DNA of 64,000 nt from Hymenopus coronatus (GCA_030762935.1 CM060893.1:12382001-12446000), one strand, 5' to 3'; positions 48,599 to 61,686 are shown, numbered from the stretch's first letter. Notes: generated by a model from the letters alone, not told the origin. Numbers and translations are program-made.

Positions 48599-49382
48599 AG
48601 CAGTAGCAGTAGTTTTTTTTTCGGCAGTTGAAAAATCTTCCAAGGAAGCCTCCTTGGCGAGTTGGATTTCCACCAACTAAAAAATCCACTGCCCTCCTCG
48701 CTTGCCATTTCTGGACTGCTGTCGGCATTACATCAAGATGGCATCTGTCTTATTTCTTACAACTTAAAATTTCCTTCATCCTTTTCTTTTATCTGCATTA
48801 TTGACTTCGCTAAGTTTTTCAATGTGGTTCATGTTTCGCGACTTCTTGTCATAATGTCCTCAAAGTTGTCTTTATTCAGAACTAGTCCCAGTTTCTGGAA
48901 GGACTCGTTTCTTTCTCATTCCTATCTCACGCAGTGGAAGAGGGTATGCTCCACTGTATCCCTTTCTGAGCTGTAGCCACATTTGTCATCACTTATTTTA
49001 CCCATCCTCTTATCGTAAAACCGAACTGTACCGTGACCTGAGAGTACCTGTGTAAGAAAATAGTCACCTTGTCTATGCTTACATTTTAGCCATTTGCTGA
49101 TTACTGGAATAATTTTCTTGGTCCATTTTGCTACCTCAGTAGTTTCATTCCACCTTCTTTGCCATTTATCTATTATACGTTTCCTAACATTCCGCTTTGC
49201 TTCAGCAGAGTAGTCTCCATTTCTCTTGCAGTATTTTCCTTTCCCCTACTATTAAGTCTATGGGAATCGCCCCTGCAAAAACCTGTAGGCTCTAATGGTT
49301 ATAGTCCTATGTCCACAGACCACTCGCAGTAACAGCTTCCTCTGTGTGAGTGTGTGTGTGTGTGTGTGTGTGTCTTTCTGGA

Positions 49383-49763
49383 TCACATTATACCACACAG
49401 ACGCGGCCTACAGCAGTATTGAATAGACTGCCTTTTTAACATTCGAGGACTTTCGATTTTCGGCATTAGCCTGCCCAATACGGCTGCTTTCTTCTCTACC
49501 TTCTGGGTTACAGTCCCAATATACTCTCCAAATGTGTCACCATCTCCCAACATAATGCCTAAGTATCTCACACCCTTCGTGGGTACTACCACATTATTGC
49601 TAATCATAAAACACACTGGTTTCCTTTTAGGATAGCATGTACTGTTTTTTGCGGGGCGAGGGGCGAGAGCTAGTCTATTTGCCTTCATCCAGTCATTTAT
49701 CCGCCTCAAAGATCCATTTCCTCTAAGCATTAAGTCTTCTTCATCTGTGGCAGCCACTACCAA
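49383..49763 (-). pseudogene. LINE reverse transcriptase fragment (thumb)
   Basis: 126-codon piece with VRYLGIMLG following a FADD box that lies just upstream in another frame, indicating a single frameshift. Confidence 0.75.
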
Positions 49764-50010
49764 TGCAAATCATCAGCAAACCCTATTATATATGATCCCT
49801 TCATTAGCTTAACACCCCATCATATAGAGTATTCCATAGTGTGGGTCCTAGGACTGAGCCCTCAGAGTTTGTAGGCAATAACTTAAAATTGAATACTCAA
49901 TCGTGCGAAAATTGCCTGCACATCTTCCTTTTTGTTTAATGAATATTTCATGGAAATACTGTTTTATTAACATAATCAGATATTGAGAGGTACTCCTTCT
50001 TTGCCATTCC

Positions 50011-50433
50011 TTAATTAATTAGAATCCATGAAGCCGTGCTGAATGCGTTCACCGCTTCAATAGCTTGGATAGTGGATTTCCCCTTCCTAAAACCATACTC
50101 TTGACAGGACAATCCGTCACCATTTCCAATGTCCTCGTCCAGCCTTACCTTTAGGAGCCTCTCGTACAACTTACTCATTGTGTTCAGTAGACACAGTAAT
50201 CTATAGGCCGAATGCTTTCTGGGGGGGAACTTTCCCCCTTTTATTAACAGTATAAGTTTGCCAACTTTCCATTCCCTAGTAAATTCCTGTCTCCTGAGTA
50301 CAGCATTAAAGGCTCCTAGCATCCATTTTGGAACTATCTCCACGTCAATCTTTATCGCTTCTGGTGGGATTCCGTCGGGTCCCGGCGTCTTTCCGGATTT
50401 CAAGTTTGGCACAGCATCCTGTAGTTCATCCAC
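50011..50433 (-). pseudogene. LINE reverse transcriptase fragment (finger and palm)
   Basis: 140-codon open piece. GPDGIPPEAIK and YGFRKGKST are hallmark RT motifs of R1/Jockey clades. Confidence 0.82.
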
Positions 50434-51523
50434 CGTAAAAGGTTTAACCTTAGTGCATCTCGTACTGGCCTCACATTGTCTTCTCTATGTGGAAATAATC
50501 CCTTAACAACCAATCTCTTCTTTTCTCTTGTCAATTCTTTGGGAGTTCTATTTATCAGCCGTTCGGAGACTATCTTATACATCATATCCCAGACATCTTG
50601 ATCCAGTACATTACATAATTTTTGCCAGCTTTGTTTCTTAGATTCCTTAATAGGTTCTTATATTCTGTTCTCAACATGCCTAATTCCTGCTCACATGCAT
50701 GTCTCTTATTTGCATTTGTTACCATATGCCTATTATGGATTCACAACTTCCTTTGACAAACAATTTGGCTGTTCCACCAATACGGTACTTGAGGTCTTGG
50801 CCTTCCAGTAGTTTGTGTCTGTCTAGCCACTGAGCTTTTTTATAGTGTCTATATACTTCGGCTGGAGAGGCTTCCTCCCGGGTTCCATGAATGCAAAAAC
50901 AAGGAAAGGGAAACGTGTTTCAATACATAGGTTAGGGTACTTATTTAAGTGATTGTGTCACTCAAGCAGAAAATTGAGAGTGTAAGTGTTAAAGCAGTAT
51001 AGTGGTTAATACGTGTGTGGTGTTTGGTTGTAGTTTCTCGAATAGTAGAAACAAAAACAAGAAAGGAGAATTCGCAGACAAATTTGGCAACTTACTTCGG
51101 TGTATAAGAAACCTCTTGCTAATTCGCCCATTTAGCAGCTATTGCGAGAAATAATTACCATCAAATTCTGTGCTTATGTTACCTGAACCGTGAGAATAGG
51201 AGCATGTTCCTCGGATTCGGAATACATTACATGCAGTCCACAGTGTAAGACATTATAATCCCATTTGATCGGGAGGATCTCCCAAAAAGATTAAGGCAGA
51301 GTATGAAACCATGAGGTTAGGCCCTATATTCCGAACCCACTCAGATGCTACAAATGCCAGCGATTTTGGACATACTATTGAACTGTGTAGTGGTCCATCT
51401 ACCTGCGCTATATGTGGAGCGGCATAGCACGATGGAACTTGTACATAATCTCGGATACAAATCAGCCTTTTTTGGTGTGCACTTAAAAATAATTCCAAGC
51501 TTTTCTAAACGTGTGAGTGTATC

Positions 51524-51527
<4 letters not shown>

Positions 51528-51560
<33 letters not shown>
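51528..51560. repeat. (GT)n microsatellite
   Basis: About 16 GT units, with further GT-rich flanks. A poly-T run lies at 51684-51703. Confidence 0.9.
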
Positions 51561-51561
<1 letters not shown>

Positions 51562-51599
51562 TGTGTTTACGTACGTGCAACCTATATATGACCAAGAAA

Positions 51600-54590
51600 T
51601 TATAAAAAATTAAGTAATGACAAACCGCTATGTTTGCTACAATAATAACTTCTGACAATCCAAAAAATGTGATCCATTGACCCTTTTTTTTTTTTTTTTT
51701 TTTTACTTCAAAAACTTGCAAAAACAACTAATATGACAGATGTTGCATATGGTGTATATGGTTGTGTATATGGCCACAAGATGGAAGCTAAATATAAAAC
51801 GTGCTTTAGTAAAATGTGCTTTATTTGCGCCCTGCGGTCAACTCATGACGAAGCGCCAGCGTAGAGTATACAGCATGTATACGGTATGCAATGCTCTATG
51901 GCGACAGAGAACACTAATAATTAACAGCATTTAAGGTAGTTGGTGAGTTGGACCATTGATCTATGGGTTGGACGTTGTACCATGATAAGAATGATAATGT
52001 TTACATGCATTTATTGCTTATTAAAACCGCATTGGTTTTTTTTCCCCCGGTATATAAGTGCATAACGCGAAACGTTTATGTACGAGACAAGACTCATAAA
52101 CTATGAAATAGCAGAAATAATCATTCGTAACATATATGCATGAATGGAATTTTTTAATAATTTTACATACTATTTATGCATTTTTCCACAAAATAACTAA
52201 GATACATTCATCAGCAGAAGCGTAGTCGTAGAAGGAACTTTCTGCATTCTTGACGGGAATATTTGAAGTTCGTTGGCAGGTTGGCTACAAACACAGTTAT
52301 ACAATTGGCGCGGAATTTTGGGGATTGTGTTGCAAACATATGTCGTGTGTCTGTAACTGTCAGGTTATTAGAGTTTTGGACTTGGAGACAAGAGCAACCA
52401 TATCGTCAAGGTGATACAAGTATGTTATAATAATATCCCTATTTATTTGTCAGATTAATTCCTTTAAACTGGCAGGGATCTCATTTAAATTGCATGTAAA
52501 CCTTTATTTAAACTTATCATCGACAATTTCGTGAATATTTACTCTGCAATTTTATGTATGCTTCTGTAACATTTATGCATTGATCTACGCGTTTTCAACT
52601 GTATCTATTAAGACACTAATCGCTACGGTTAGTCATTATTTCGCATTTGCGGCCTACTGCTCCACTTTTCTCTTAGAAACATTCTTCTGCTATGCTTTAC
52701 AACTTATGGCCCCAATAGTAGGCTTAACTTAAGTGCGCGACCTTTTATTTTCTATTAAAACTTAAAATATGGTGTTCCAGTTTTAAAATAACAGTATGTG
52801 GATTACGAAAATGTAAATCTGTTTTAACATAGTATTGAAATTAATTCTACGTGGACATTGTATCTCATGGTTACCTTCCAATGGGTATTTCAATAGGCTT
52901 CAATACAATAAAAAAGCAATGTCTAAAATTAGACAAAGGATTAGGCTTCTAAAGCCTAAAGCAGTAGAGCAGAGGACAAGGCAGCAAGGTCATTCCACGT
53001 CAAATCAAGGCACTTTAAATAACAATTTTACCTCGCCATTAAAGATTTTGATGTAATTTAGTACCCCCAAAGTAGGTGTTAAAACTAAGAAAAATGCCAA
53101 ATTTCAATTTTTTATCTTAAACTGTTTCCAAAATACAGCTATGTAAAGTTTCCAAAATCGCTCAAAATTTCATGACGGCCAACTTTTTAAACGATCATGG
53201 ATCCTGTACTAATTGAGCTAGAACCATGAGAGAGGTGTCATTTTGTCAATATGATTTACGACACACTATAGGTTGTGAAGAAACTTTTTTTTTTTTTACA
53301 AACTAAAAAATAAACATTTAAATCCAAATTTTAAAAAAACGCATTGTGAAAAAATTTCAAAACAATTTAGGAAATAGGTGCTACACTTAAAAAATGTACT
53401 AACTTTGAAAGTGGGACTATGATGGGTTCAATACTAAAACTATTTCAATGAAATGTGATTTTTAACTGGATTTTACAAACTCTATATGGAACCAAGTTTA
53501 AGGTTATAAACAGGATTAAAAGAATTTAAAATTGATATTATTACTCACATACAATTTTTTAACATTAGACTACTATAAGTTTCTTATTTACAAACTTTTA
53601 AAAGTGAATAATTAAAAAAAGCCCACAATAAAGATCCCTAAAATTATAATATGTGAGAATGGGCAAAGATTTAACATTGTTGCTGTTTGAGGATTAAGCT
53701 GCTGCTTGTGAATAACAACACCGCATAAAAGTGCCAGAAGTGTGTATTTTAACCGCACTCACCTTTAGTAACAAATATTTTCTTATCTAAAACTTGGAAA
53801 TTAACTTGAGGGGAGAAAAAAACTTAAAATGCATAGTTGCAAATAAACAAGAAATATTTCTTTGAGAAAAAAAGAGGCAATATTGAATGAGGCTAAAATA
53901 CCATTTAAAAAAAAAAAGGCAGTATAGAATTTTACCCTATTGATTCTATTTACTTGGAATCAAATTTATACCTACGGAACTGTTGATTTACTTTCACCCA
54001 TTAAAAAAGTATTTTGCCTAACATCCGGACCCTAATAATTATCCAAAATTGTGTATTAGAATATTCTGCAAATCTAATGAAGTTATTTATGTAAATTAAA
54101 GGTGATTTGGTTGGTAATTTTGAGGCCCCATCAAGTGTTGTAAAATGTAGATTGAAATTTGAGTCAAATTATATGGGCATCCACAGAATATTTTAAAAAC
54201 ATGATCCATAACATTTGCCAGGTGTGAAATAATTGGAACAAATCCTTTAAAAAAGCACCTTTACGTTGTCAATAACTTTGTGTTTTAGAATCTCTATTAA
54301 AATGTGATATTTTAGTACTAAAGCAGTATGATTTTATATATGGATGTAAGGAAAAGGTGTATTACTAGGTACACACCTTTTCTTGGGCACTAGTTTTACG
54401 GGAAAGCGAGGGCCGGGGTAAAAAGAGAGCTCACCCGTTTGCCTTTCTGCAATGTCATCAACCAAAGACAGTTTGCTTCTTTGAGCCTATCAGCCATTAT
54501 GGTAAATAGGTTATCTAGTTTACTGTGAACTAGCTGAATTATTAAATATAACACACTGCTCATACATGCATGAACTCTGGGATGTACAGA
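51600..54590. other. About 3 kb with no recognised feature
   Basis: Intergenic, upstream of CFAP43. The open frame at 52835-53056 has no family resemblance. From about 53050 the DNA becomes homogeneously A-rich. It may be an unclassified repeat, since only a genome comparison would show this. Confidence 0.35.
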
Positions 54591-54596
54591 AAAAAT

Positions 54597-55456
54597 GTGA
54601 TGTGTTCCATTCACACGACTTTCTCTACATCCCTGAAAAAAATATTTAAAAGCTTATGCTTCTATTTACTATATGCTAATCGAGAAAAAATTAGCAGAAA
54701 TAGTCTTATTACTTGCTTCCTTATAAGTAGAAGCAAAATAAGGGAGTAGCATAGGTTAAAGTGATAGTCAAAAGCTGCTTGCTATGTGACTGAAGTTTGT
54801 TTGTTTGTATGGACAGGGGTTGACAAATTCCTGTATGAGAAAAGTAAGTATTTTAAAGTCAAAACAAAAAACATGGAATATTTTAAAAAACGATCAACTG
54901 CAAAAAAAGAAAAATGTATATAACATAAATTGTGTATTTTAATGTGCTCTACATTTTTCTTGTAGTAAGTTTTTGTCCATCTCTCAAGGTTTAGCAGTTA
55001 TTCAAGATGCCATAAAATTCATCCAGAATAAAGTACTCTTCAGAGGCTATTCCCAGAAAATTCAAGATATACATTTTATTTGTCAAGTAAATAGCTTTGA
55101 TATGCAATATTTTAATCAAAATCGTTAGAGCCATTTTTGAGAAAATCAAAATTTTCGAAAAAAGTTCCATCTAAAGGGTAATTGGGGGTGGGGGGATTTT
55201 TCTGAAAATCTTCTTGTCGCATCCCTGGAAGATACTAAGCTTAAATACCAAGCTTGGTATTTTACCGACTTTTCGTTGTTGAGTTATCGCGCGCGCGCGC
55301 ACACACACACACACACCTTTTTCTGAAAATACATTTTTTTGGATACAGAGGACCCTAAAACATATATTCCTGGTGAAATCTCGGTATCAAATTTTTTGTG
55401 GAGTGCAATACCTTCTCTATACATTATGTACATAGTATGTGTAGAGAAAGTAAAAA
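54597..55456 (+). repeat. CTTTCTC repeat, full length
   Basis: From GTGATGTGTTCCATTCACAC to GTGTAGAGAAAGTAAAAATT, with (GC)n(AC)n at 55287-55315. The 3' palindrome CTATACATTATGTACATAGT is clear. The only complete plus-strand copy outside the CFAP43 gene; use as reference. Confidence 0.85.
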
Positions 55457-55721
55457 TTAAACCTTGGATTGAAACCACTAAATATGTTGGTGTATAGCAT
55501 ACCTTTAGTATCAATGCTGTTGCTCTATTTCCAAAATGTCGAAACGTAGCAAATAAAGACTAGGGAGCCAAGCACCAAAAAAAAAAAAAAACTATGCATA
55601 ATACTTATGACAGTAAGGTACCTTATCTCTTAATATGACTTAGAAGTGGTACTTAAATATTTCCATAGCAAATAGTAGCTTTTTAGTGCTGGATTATCAA
55701 GTTGCATTCAAAGGTTTAGAG

Positions 55722-58173
55722 CAGTGTTTCCCAACCTTTTGAAGTTCACGGCACCCTTAGGAATAACATTAAACACCAGGGGCACTCTTCCTTGAATTAA
55801 AAGAAAATTAAGCTTAATATGTTAATTTATTGAAATATTATATAATAATAACGTACACCATAACATAATACAGTAAACTTTACTACAATCACTGAGTAAA
55901 AATACATCAATACATTTTGTTCGATTAATGATTAATGTGAAACTTGTGATTGATCCTTAGAGCACAGATATGTGATGTCGGGTCTTACAGTTGACAGTGA
56001 AACACGCAAATCATCCTCAAGGTTATTCAGTCTATTTCTTGCTTTGCATTTTATTGTCACCATAGCAGAGAGGCTTGCTCACATAGATAGGATGTTGAAA
56101 AGGGCAAAAGTGCGTTAATTGCTTTCTTCATTGGGTTAGGGTACACCTCTCTCCGTTAAAGCCAAAAACTAGCCACCGATGCCTCACTCTTGGTGAACTT
56201 ACCTTTGAGTGTGGAATCAGCGCAAAGATCAATAAATTCATCTGGTTCGCAAGCAGTGAAATCTATTTCCTCTGCACTATCTACGAAATCAAATGGTGAG
56301 ACAACCCAGTCGAGATTCGTAGTGGAAATAGTTGGAGAGTACGCATCTATTGCATCTTGCAATCTTGATAAGTGATTACAAATGCGGTCTTTCAGTTTAC
56401 CCAGATCTTTATCTCCTGCCACATTAAGAAGAGATGGAAAGTTCGACAAATCTCCTTTTTGAACTGCAGACTTCCAAGAACTAAGTTTTCTTTTAAAACC
56501 TTTCATTTTATTGGTTGAGGAGATTATTGTTTCATGTCGACCCTACATCAAAACATTCAGTTCATTCAGCTTATGAAAAATATCTGCCAGATACGACAGT
56601 TCAAAACACCAAGAATCACCTAGTAAGAGCTCATGAAATGTGTCTTGATTTTCATCCTTAAAAAAAGTTTTTAGCTGTTCTTTTAAGTTCGAGAAACCGG
56701 TTCAATATACGACCCCGCGACAACCACCTTACTTCTGTGTGAAGTAACAAAGAGGTATGAGCTGCATCCGTTGCACGACATAACTGTTCAAAAATTCTGC
56801 ACTTTAAAGGTCGAGACTTCATATAGTTCACCATTTTCACAACTTGGTTAAACACTTCAGCAAAATCTTCATTGCGCGCTTTCACGACTAATGCCTCTCT
56901 ATGCAGAAAACAGTGAGTTATAACAATGGATGGATTTTCATTGAGAGCTCTGGCAGTAAAACCTTTAATTTTCCCAGGCATAGATGGTGCACCATCTGTT
57001 CATATACCACAACAGTCTTTCCATGAAAGATCATGGTCATTGAGATAGGAATTAATAGAAACGAAAATATCATGGCCTGTGGTTGTAGTCTCCAGCGGTC
57101 TACAGAACAGAAACTGTTCGCTAATATCTTTTTCATCAATATATCTGATAAAACCAAGGAGTTGTGGTTTGTCGAGGCTCTCATCTACTTGCGAAGCAAA
57201 TGTTTTATAAGTTTTTATTTTCTCCGTGACTTGTTCGTTGATATTGCATGACATTTCAGATAACCTGCGGCTGATTGTGTTGTTGGACAGAGGAACTTTC
57301 GAAATTTGATTAGCTGCTCCTTCGCCAAGTATTGTTGAAACTATAACTTGACATGCAGGGCCAATGATTTCCTCTCGAAGAGTATGAGGTTTCTTTTTTT
57401 TAGCTATCAGTTCTGCTACTTTAAATGAGGCTTCAAGAGCAGTATCACCTATGGTCATTCTCTTTACCATTCGCACAGCTGTTTTCTTCTCCCCTTCTAA
57501 TATATGTGAAAAATACATTACACTTTTCTGTGACACACTAGGATGCTTTGTTGTAAGATGCCGCTTCAGTTTGCTAGGTACCATGGCCTCATTGCTAAGT
57601 GTTTCGCCACAAACTAAACACACAGGGATAGGGTTTTCCTCGTTGTTATTCCACTTAAATCCATATGCTAAGTAACCATCCTGGTATGTTCTTTTCTTTC
57701 GTTTGTCTTCTTTATGTGGTGAATTCGACGGTCCAGTAGAAACTGTAAGATTTGTCTTCTTAAAGCAAGCAGTAGGAGCCGACTGTTCACTTTCTCTGTC
57801 CTGGCATTTACGTTTAACAATGAACTTATCCATAGCTAAACACTGTGAATCAACGCGAGGAAGACAACTGAAAGCGCCAAGCGGCATACACTTTTATATA
57901 TTCATCTGTCGAAGTCTCGGGAATGTTCGGCAGGGTATAGCTGTAATGCCATCTGTGTGATACTAGTATAACTGAATTATTGAAATGAATCGACCACTAT
58001 CACCATCTGCCGTGCATGAGAGTAATTGATTTGAGTTATTTTATTTCAAGCCCTTACGAGACTTAAGGCTTCAGTAGAAGGTATTTTTTTTGTTTATCTC
58101 AATATCTCGCGGCACCCCTTAGCCAATCACACGGCACCCTAGGGTGCCTGGGCACACCGGTTGGGAACCGTTG
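55722..58173 (-). mobile_element. ZBED/Buster-like hAT transposon with 8-bp TSD, decayed
   Basis: Ends CAGTGTTTCCCAACC and, inverted, CAACGGTTCCCAACC. Target duplication GTTTAGAG at 55714-55721 and 58174-58181 is perfect. 2,452 bp. The transposase gene has an internal stop and frameshifts. Confidence 0.92.
56156..57887 (-). pseudogene. BED-finger hAT transposase (ZBED5/SCAND3-like), broken
   Basis: Minus strand. A leader and then a BED zinc finger (AYGFKWNNNEENPIPVCLVC, SKLKRHLTTKHPS). The hAT catalytic region follows: FKVAELIAKKKKPHTLREEI and YKTFASQVDES. It stops at TGA (57001-57003), where the family has a Cys codon, just before TDGAPSMPGKIKGF. It continues in THCFLHREALVVKARNEDF and EVRWLSRGRILNRFLELK, then shifts frame in an A-run near 56660. 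A further stop lies near 56541. The C-terminal dimerisation region is present but shattered. Confidence 0.88.
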
Positions 58174-58229
58174 GTTTAGAGCATAAAGACATCCTAAAGA
58201 TTCAACATGATTTGTTGGCTTCATTTCAG

Positions 58230-58332
58230 GAAGATGGATGTTCCAGATATTTACTCCTTGGTGCTTCAGAATTTGAAACTACTGTGTTTAATACATCCAG
58301 ATTCACAAGATGTTAAGAAAGTGCTCAAACAG
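58230..58332 (+). CDS. Probable first coding exon of an unrecognised gene
   Basis: Acceptor GGCTTCATTTCAG, then an ATG at 58234. Open for 33 codons (MDVPDIYSLVLQNLKLLCLI, HPDSQDVKKVLKQ) and ending at CAG|GTATGA in phase 0. The reading frame is balanced and not part of any repeat I see. Plus strand, divergent from CFAP43. No partner exons could be found in the remaining window. The helical, leucine-rich start gives no clear function. It could be a chance open frame. Confidence 0.4.
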
Positions 58333-58559
58333 GTATGAAAATTACCCCAAGCTTAATTAAGTGCCTTATAAATACTGCTTAAAATTAAGTGTGGAAGTCT
58401 AGAATATTACAGTATGGCTGCTTATTCTTTTTGGGGGCTTAAAATGTAAAATACCTTATTGGCTATACTTTACACAAAATGAGCTCTGCAGTTTTTCAAT
58501 CAGATCATTATTTTATTTAATATGCATATTCTATTAAGGAATTGCTTATAAATAAGAAC

Positions 58560-58680
58560 AAATGTAGTTCAGAATTGAAAGTATATATTACTACCCATGC
58601 CTTCTATATAGAGGATGGTTTCATTCATTCAAAAACCACTGATAATTAATTTACTATTGTAAATATAGTAAACAAGAATA
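58560..58680 (+). pseudogene. LINE C-terminal tail fragment
   Basis: ELKVYITTHAFYIEDGFIHS resembles the tail at 37980-38040. Confidence 0.5.
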
Positions 58681-58984
58681 ATATAAGCAAGCAGTATGCT
58701 ATATGACTTGGTTGTTGGAAACTGACATTGAATTTTTCAAAGGTGCCAATTTTGCATAATCTACAATTACATGTCTGAGTTAATCTTTATAAGTAAATGT
58801 ATTAATACAGAGTGCGGCAAAACAAAGGTAGCTGAACATATTCAGAAAATCAATATGTAATATTTAGCAATGACAACACATCTGTACAGCACTTGTTCAA
58901 AAGTGCAACCTCATGTCTCATCCATTGTTCATAATGGTCGTTTAGATTTAAGAACAATTTTAATGAAAGGGTGTTTTTAGAACA

Positions 58985-59420
58985 GTGATACATATGAATA
59001 GAATAGTTTTTAGTTGGGTTAGTAACACTAATAAAAAAATTTGCAATTTACAAAATAAATTGCTAGATTGCAACAAATTTTACATTGGTAAAACAAAAAG
59101 TCACCTTAAAACAAGACTTAAAGAACACATGAGAGCAGTAAAATACAAACAAACTGGCAAATCAGCCATTGCAGATCACTTTTGGTCTACTAACCATGAA
59201 ATAATATGCAACAGAGCTCGTCTGGGGAAAAATCCATATCATTAAAAACCAACACCTTGTATCCAACTTTGAATTTCCGCCACAAAATAGTTTGTGGAAG
59301 TTGGTCACCCAGCCACCAGGGACGGTCAGACCTCAACATAGAACACCCTGTGGAAATTCAGTTGGAAACCATCGACAATGATGCCCACATGGCATTGGAA
59401 TCGGTCTGGAAAAATTATAC
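58985..59420 (+). pseudogene. Penelope-like GIY-YIG fragment
   Basis: NLQNKLLDCNKFYIGKTKSH, LKTRLKEHMRAVKYKQTGKS, AIADHFWSTNHEI. Then, after a frameshift near 59210, EKIHIIKNQHLVSNFEFPPQ. Same order as the inverted pair at 44.4-45.75 kb. The GIY motif itself is lost. Confidence 0.8.
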
Positions 59421-59679
59421 GTAAGTGATATTTAAGTGTTACAAACCCAACTCAAAAATGTTCTTTCCTTTAGATTGTTGAACATAAGTTGTTGCAAGGA
59501 CACAAAAAATGACTTTATCTTCTCCTGTAATTAAGGAACATTTCCAGGTGGGTCGTATGATTGCAAGACATTCTTTCAGGGTGCCACAGGATATAAGCTA
59601 TCAGGGAGAGCAGCTGGCCAAATAATCTTGTGTGCAACATCAATGTAAATTAGCCTAGCTAACAAGACTCATTTTAAAA

Positions 59680-60310
59680 TAAATGTACAGATAAGTAATT
59701 GTAATATAAAAGAGGTAAGTTCATACAAATTTCTGGGGCTATATATGGACATGGAGTAATCATTTTGACTATCTATGTGAAAAAATTGGCAATTCAATAT
59801 ATCTGATTAGACATTTCAAGCCAATTGGCGACACCAACCTCCTAAATATGATTCTATTATGGGGACATATATCCAAATCTCTCATATGGAATTGAAATAT
59901 GGAGATGTTGCCCAAGGGTTCATCCTGCAGAATAGGTGTATTAGGATAATTTTTAACTTAAAAATACTGATATTTTCATACAAAAATTTTTCACATTGTA
60001 TTCACTATATGCATATAAAGCTATTCTTTTTGCTGTAAATAAGCTAAATTTGAAGATTTCTGAGTTCATGACTGCAATACCAGACACAACAATGACTATT
60101 TCAGAGAATGTACTTCTAAAGTCTAGTGATAGATGTTTTTGTAATGGGTCAAATTTTATTTAATAGATTGCCAGCAGCAATTAAGTCACTAAATACTACT
60201 AAACAGTTTCAAAACAAGCTAAAATACCTCTTAACCCATAGTATAAAACATATGCCGTTTAAAACTGCAGTTCTAGTAAAATATGTGGGAATAAACCTAT
60301 AAAACTATTA
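59680..60310 (+). pseudogene. LINE reverse transcriptase relic
   Basis: YKFLGLYMDMEW, KIGNSIYLIRHFKPIGDTNL and, near 60165, FNRLPAAIKSLNTTKQFQNK then LKYLLTHSI. Frameshifted C-terminal RT. Confidence 0.65.
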
Positions 60311-61200
60311 TATAAAATAATAGAGAAAATAGAAATGAAAATAAATGTAGATCCTTTATTAATACTTTTCTTCCCAATTAAAAATTTGGTAATTATTTAC
60401 AAGTTGGGCCGCTACATCTCTCTGCTGTGACTTATGCCAGTTTTGCACTCTAACGGGACCGGTGTGGTTAGAGAGGGATTATGGGTGGGGAGATGGTGTA
60501 AAAAACTAATGTTGTATCCATTGCGTTGTTAGGAGTTGTTGGAAATATCGATGAGGTACTACCACGATTATAAAATTAGAAACATAAATTTATATACACA
60601 CACTAACCTAAATGGATTGGAACTTAACCTCGCGCTAAATTTGAAATCCACGGCTTTGAAATTATCATGAATACAAAGTCAATCAATCGCACTTAGTTTC
60701 ATTCGATTTTAGAGTGGCTGAAGTTCTGTTTAATAAAATTCACTGAACAGTTGTATCTGCGAGAAACATACTTGTCATTCATCAGCACAGCATCTAGCGA
60801 CATATGCCGGTGTTGCATTCCACAACACTGTTTGCCTGCCACCGACAATGAAACTCAGGTTTTAGGCACTTTAGTGTGTAGTATTATTATATATTTACAT
60901 TGCAAAAGTACTACATGACTTCTTTATTTATATTCTACTCCTTCTAGGCAGCATACTTCATAAATATTCACAAAAAAGGGTTGCTATGCGCACGAAATAA
61001 ACTAGCGTTTAACTTAATTACGGAGCTTTTCCAATAAAAAAAATTGGTGAAAACGTAACAAGTATAAACTAAACTTACAGTCAAACCACAATTCGTTTAA
61101 TTTCTAGAGGGGCCCAAGTTCTCTATAATTACCAAAAATTTAAATTCCTCTAAACCAGTTTTCATAATGCTCCTAAAGGTACTACCAAAACAGTAGTTCA
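60311..61200. other. No feature recognised
   Basis: A GC-richer stretch at about 60400-60560 and CATCAGCACAGCATCTAGCG near 60780 are unassigned. Confidence 0.35.
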
Positions 61201-61214
61201 AATGGCCATGAGTG

Positions 61215-61385
61215 TTAGGTTATAGGTAATGGACTGGCCATCCATTCAAAGCCAAATGTTGCAAGTTCAAATCCCAGTGACTGTGGTAAAGGACGGGGAG
61301 AACCCAAGTAAAATAATCAGTATGATGCTTGGAAGTTAATGAGGTTACATTTGGCTGTAGTTATGTTGGTTTTGTCTTTTATTTA
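61215..61385 (+). repeat. SINE-like repeat (type D)
   Basis: CAAGTTCAAATCCCAGTGAC (B-box-like), GAGAACCCAAGTAAAATAA. Diverged relative of 29595-29760. Confidence 0.55.
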
Positions 61386-61604
61386 CCTAAAAAAATCAAT
61401 GCATATTTAGGGCAAAAGTTGTATATATTTTTACAATATAAAACAGTCTTGATTACTTGTATAACATGAAATTAATCCTAGAGTACAACCCTATTTGTAA
61501 AGTTACGCTTAAAACAAGCGGAACTTATAGGTATCGACAGGCAACAAAGGGTTAATTGATAAATGTATAAAGTTGATAATCTGTAAAAATCCCTAAGTTG
61601 TGTG

Positions 61605-61622
61605 TATATATATATATATATA
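61605..61622. repeat. (TA)n microsatellite
   Basis: Pure TA run of about 9 units. Confidence 0.9.
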
Positions 61623-61686
61623 TGTTTAATTTTATATACTGTATTTTCTTTGACAATGTCAGAAGCTTGTAAAAGTTCATTGATAA

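Larger units (their letters stand above)
48600..50900 (-). mobile_element. R1/Jockey-type LINE, decayed
   Basis: Minus strand from about 50900. RT frame 50433-50011 has LKSGKTPGPDGIPPEAIK, then LLNTMSKLYERLLKVRLDED and CQEYGFRKGKSTIQAIEAVN. Then come a GFADDL catalytic box near 49770, frame 49763-49383 with VRYLGIMLGDGDTF and KVEKKAAVLGRLMPKI, and a C-terminal Cys-His region near 48960. Stops and frameshifts separate the parts. No endonuclease domain, so 5' truncated. Confidence 0.82.

Noticed and set aside
48380..48708. Frames with long Ile or Leu runs
   Set aside because: Translated (TAA)n tract and LINE tail.
51015..51150. A THAP-like zinc finger on the plus strand (CVVFGCSFSNSRNKNKKG)
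   Set aside because: Only one Cys pair is visible, no later THAP residues follow, and the frame ends shortly after.
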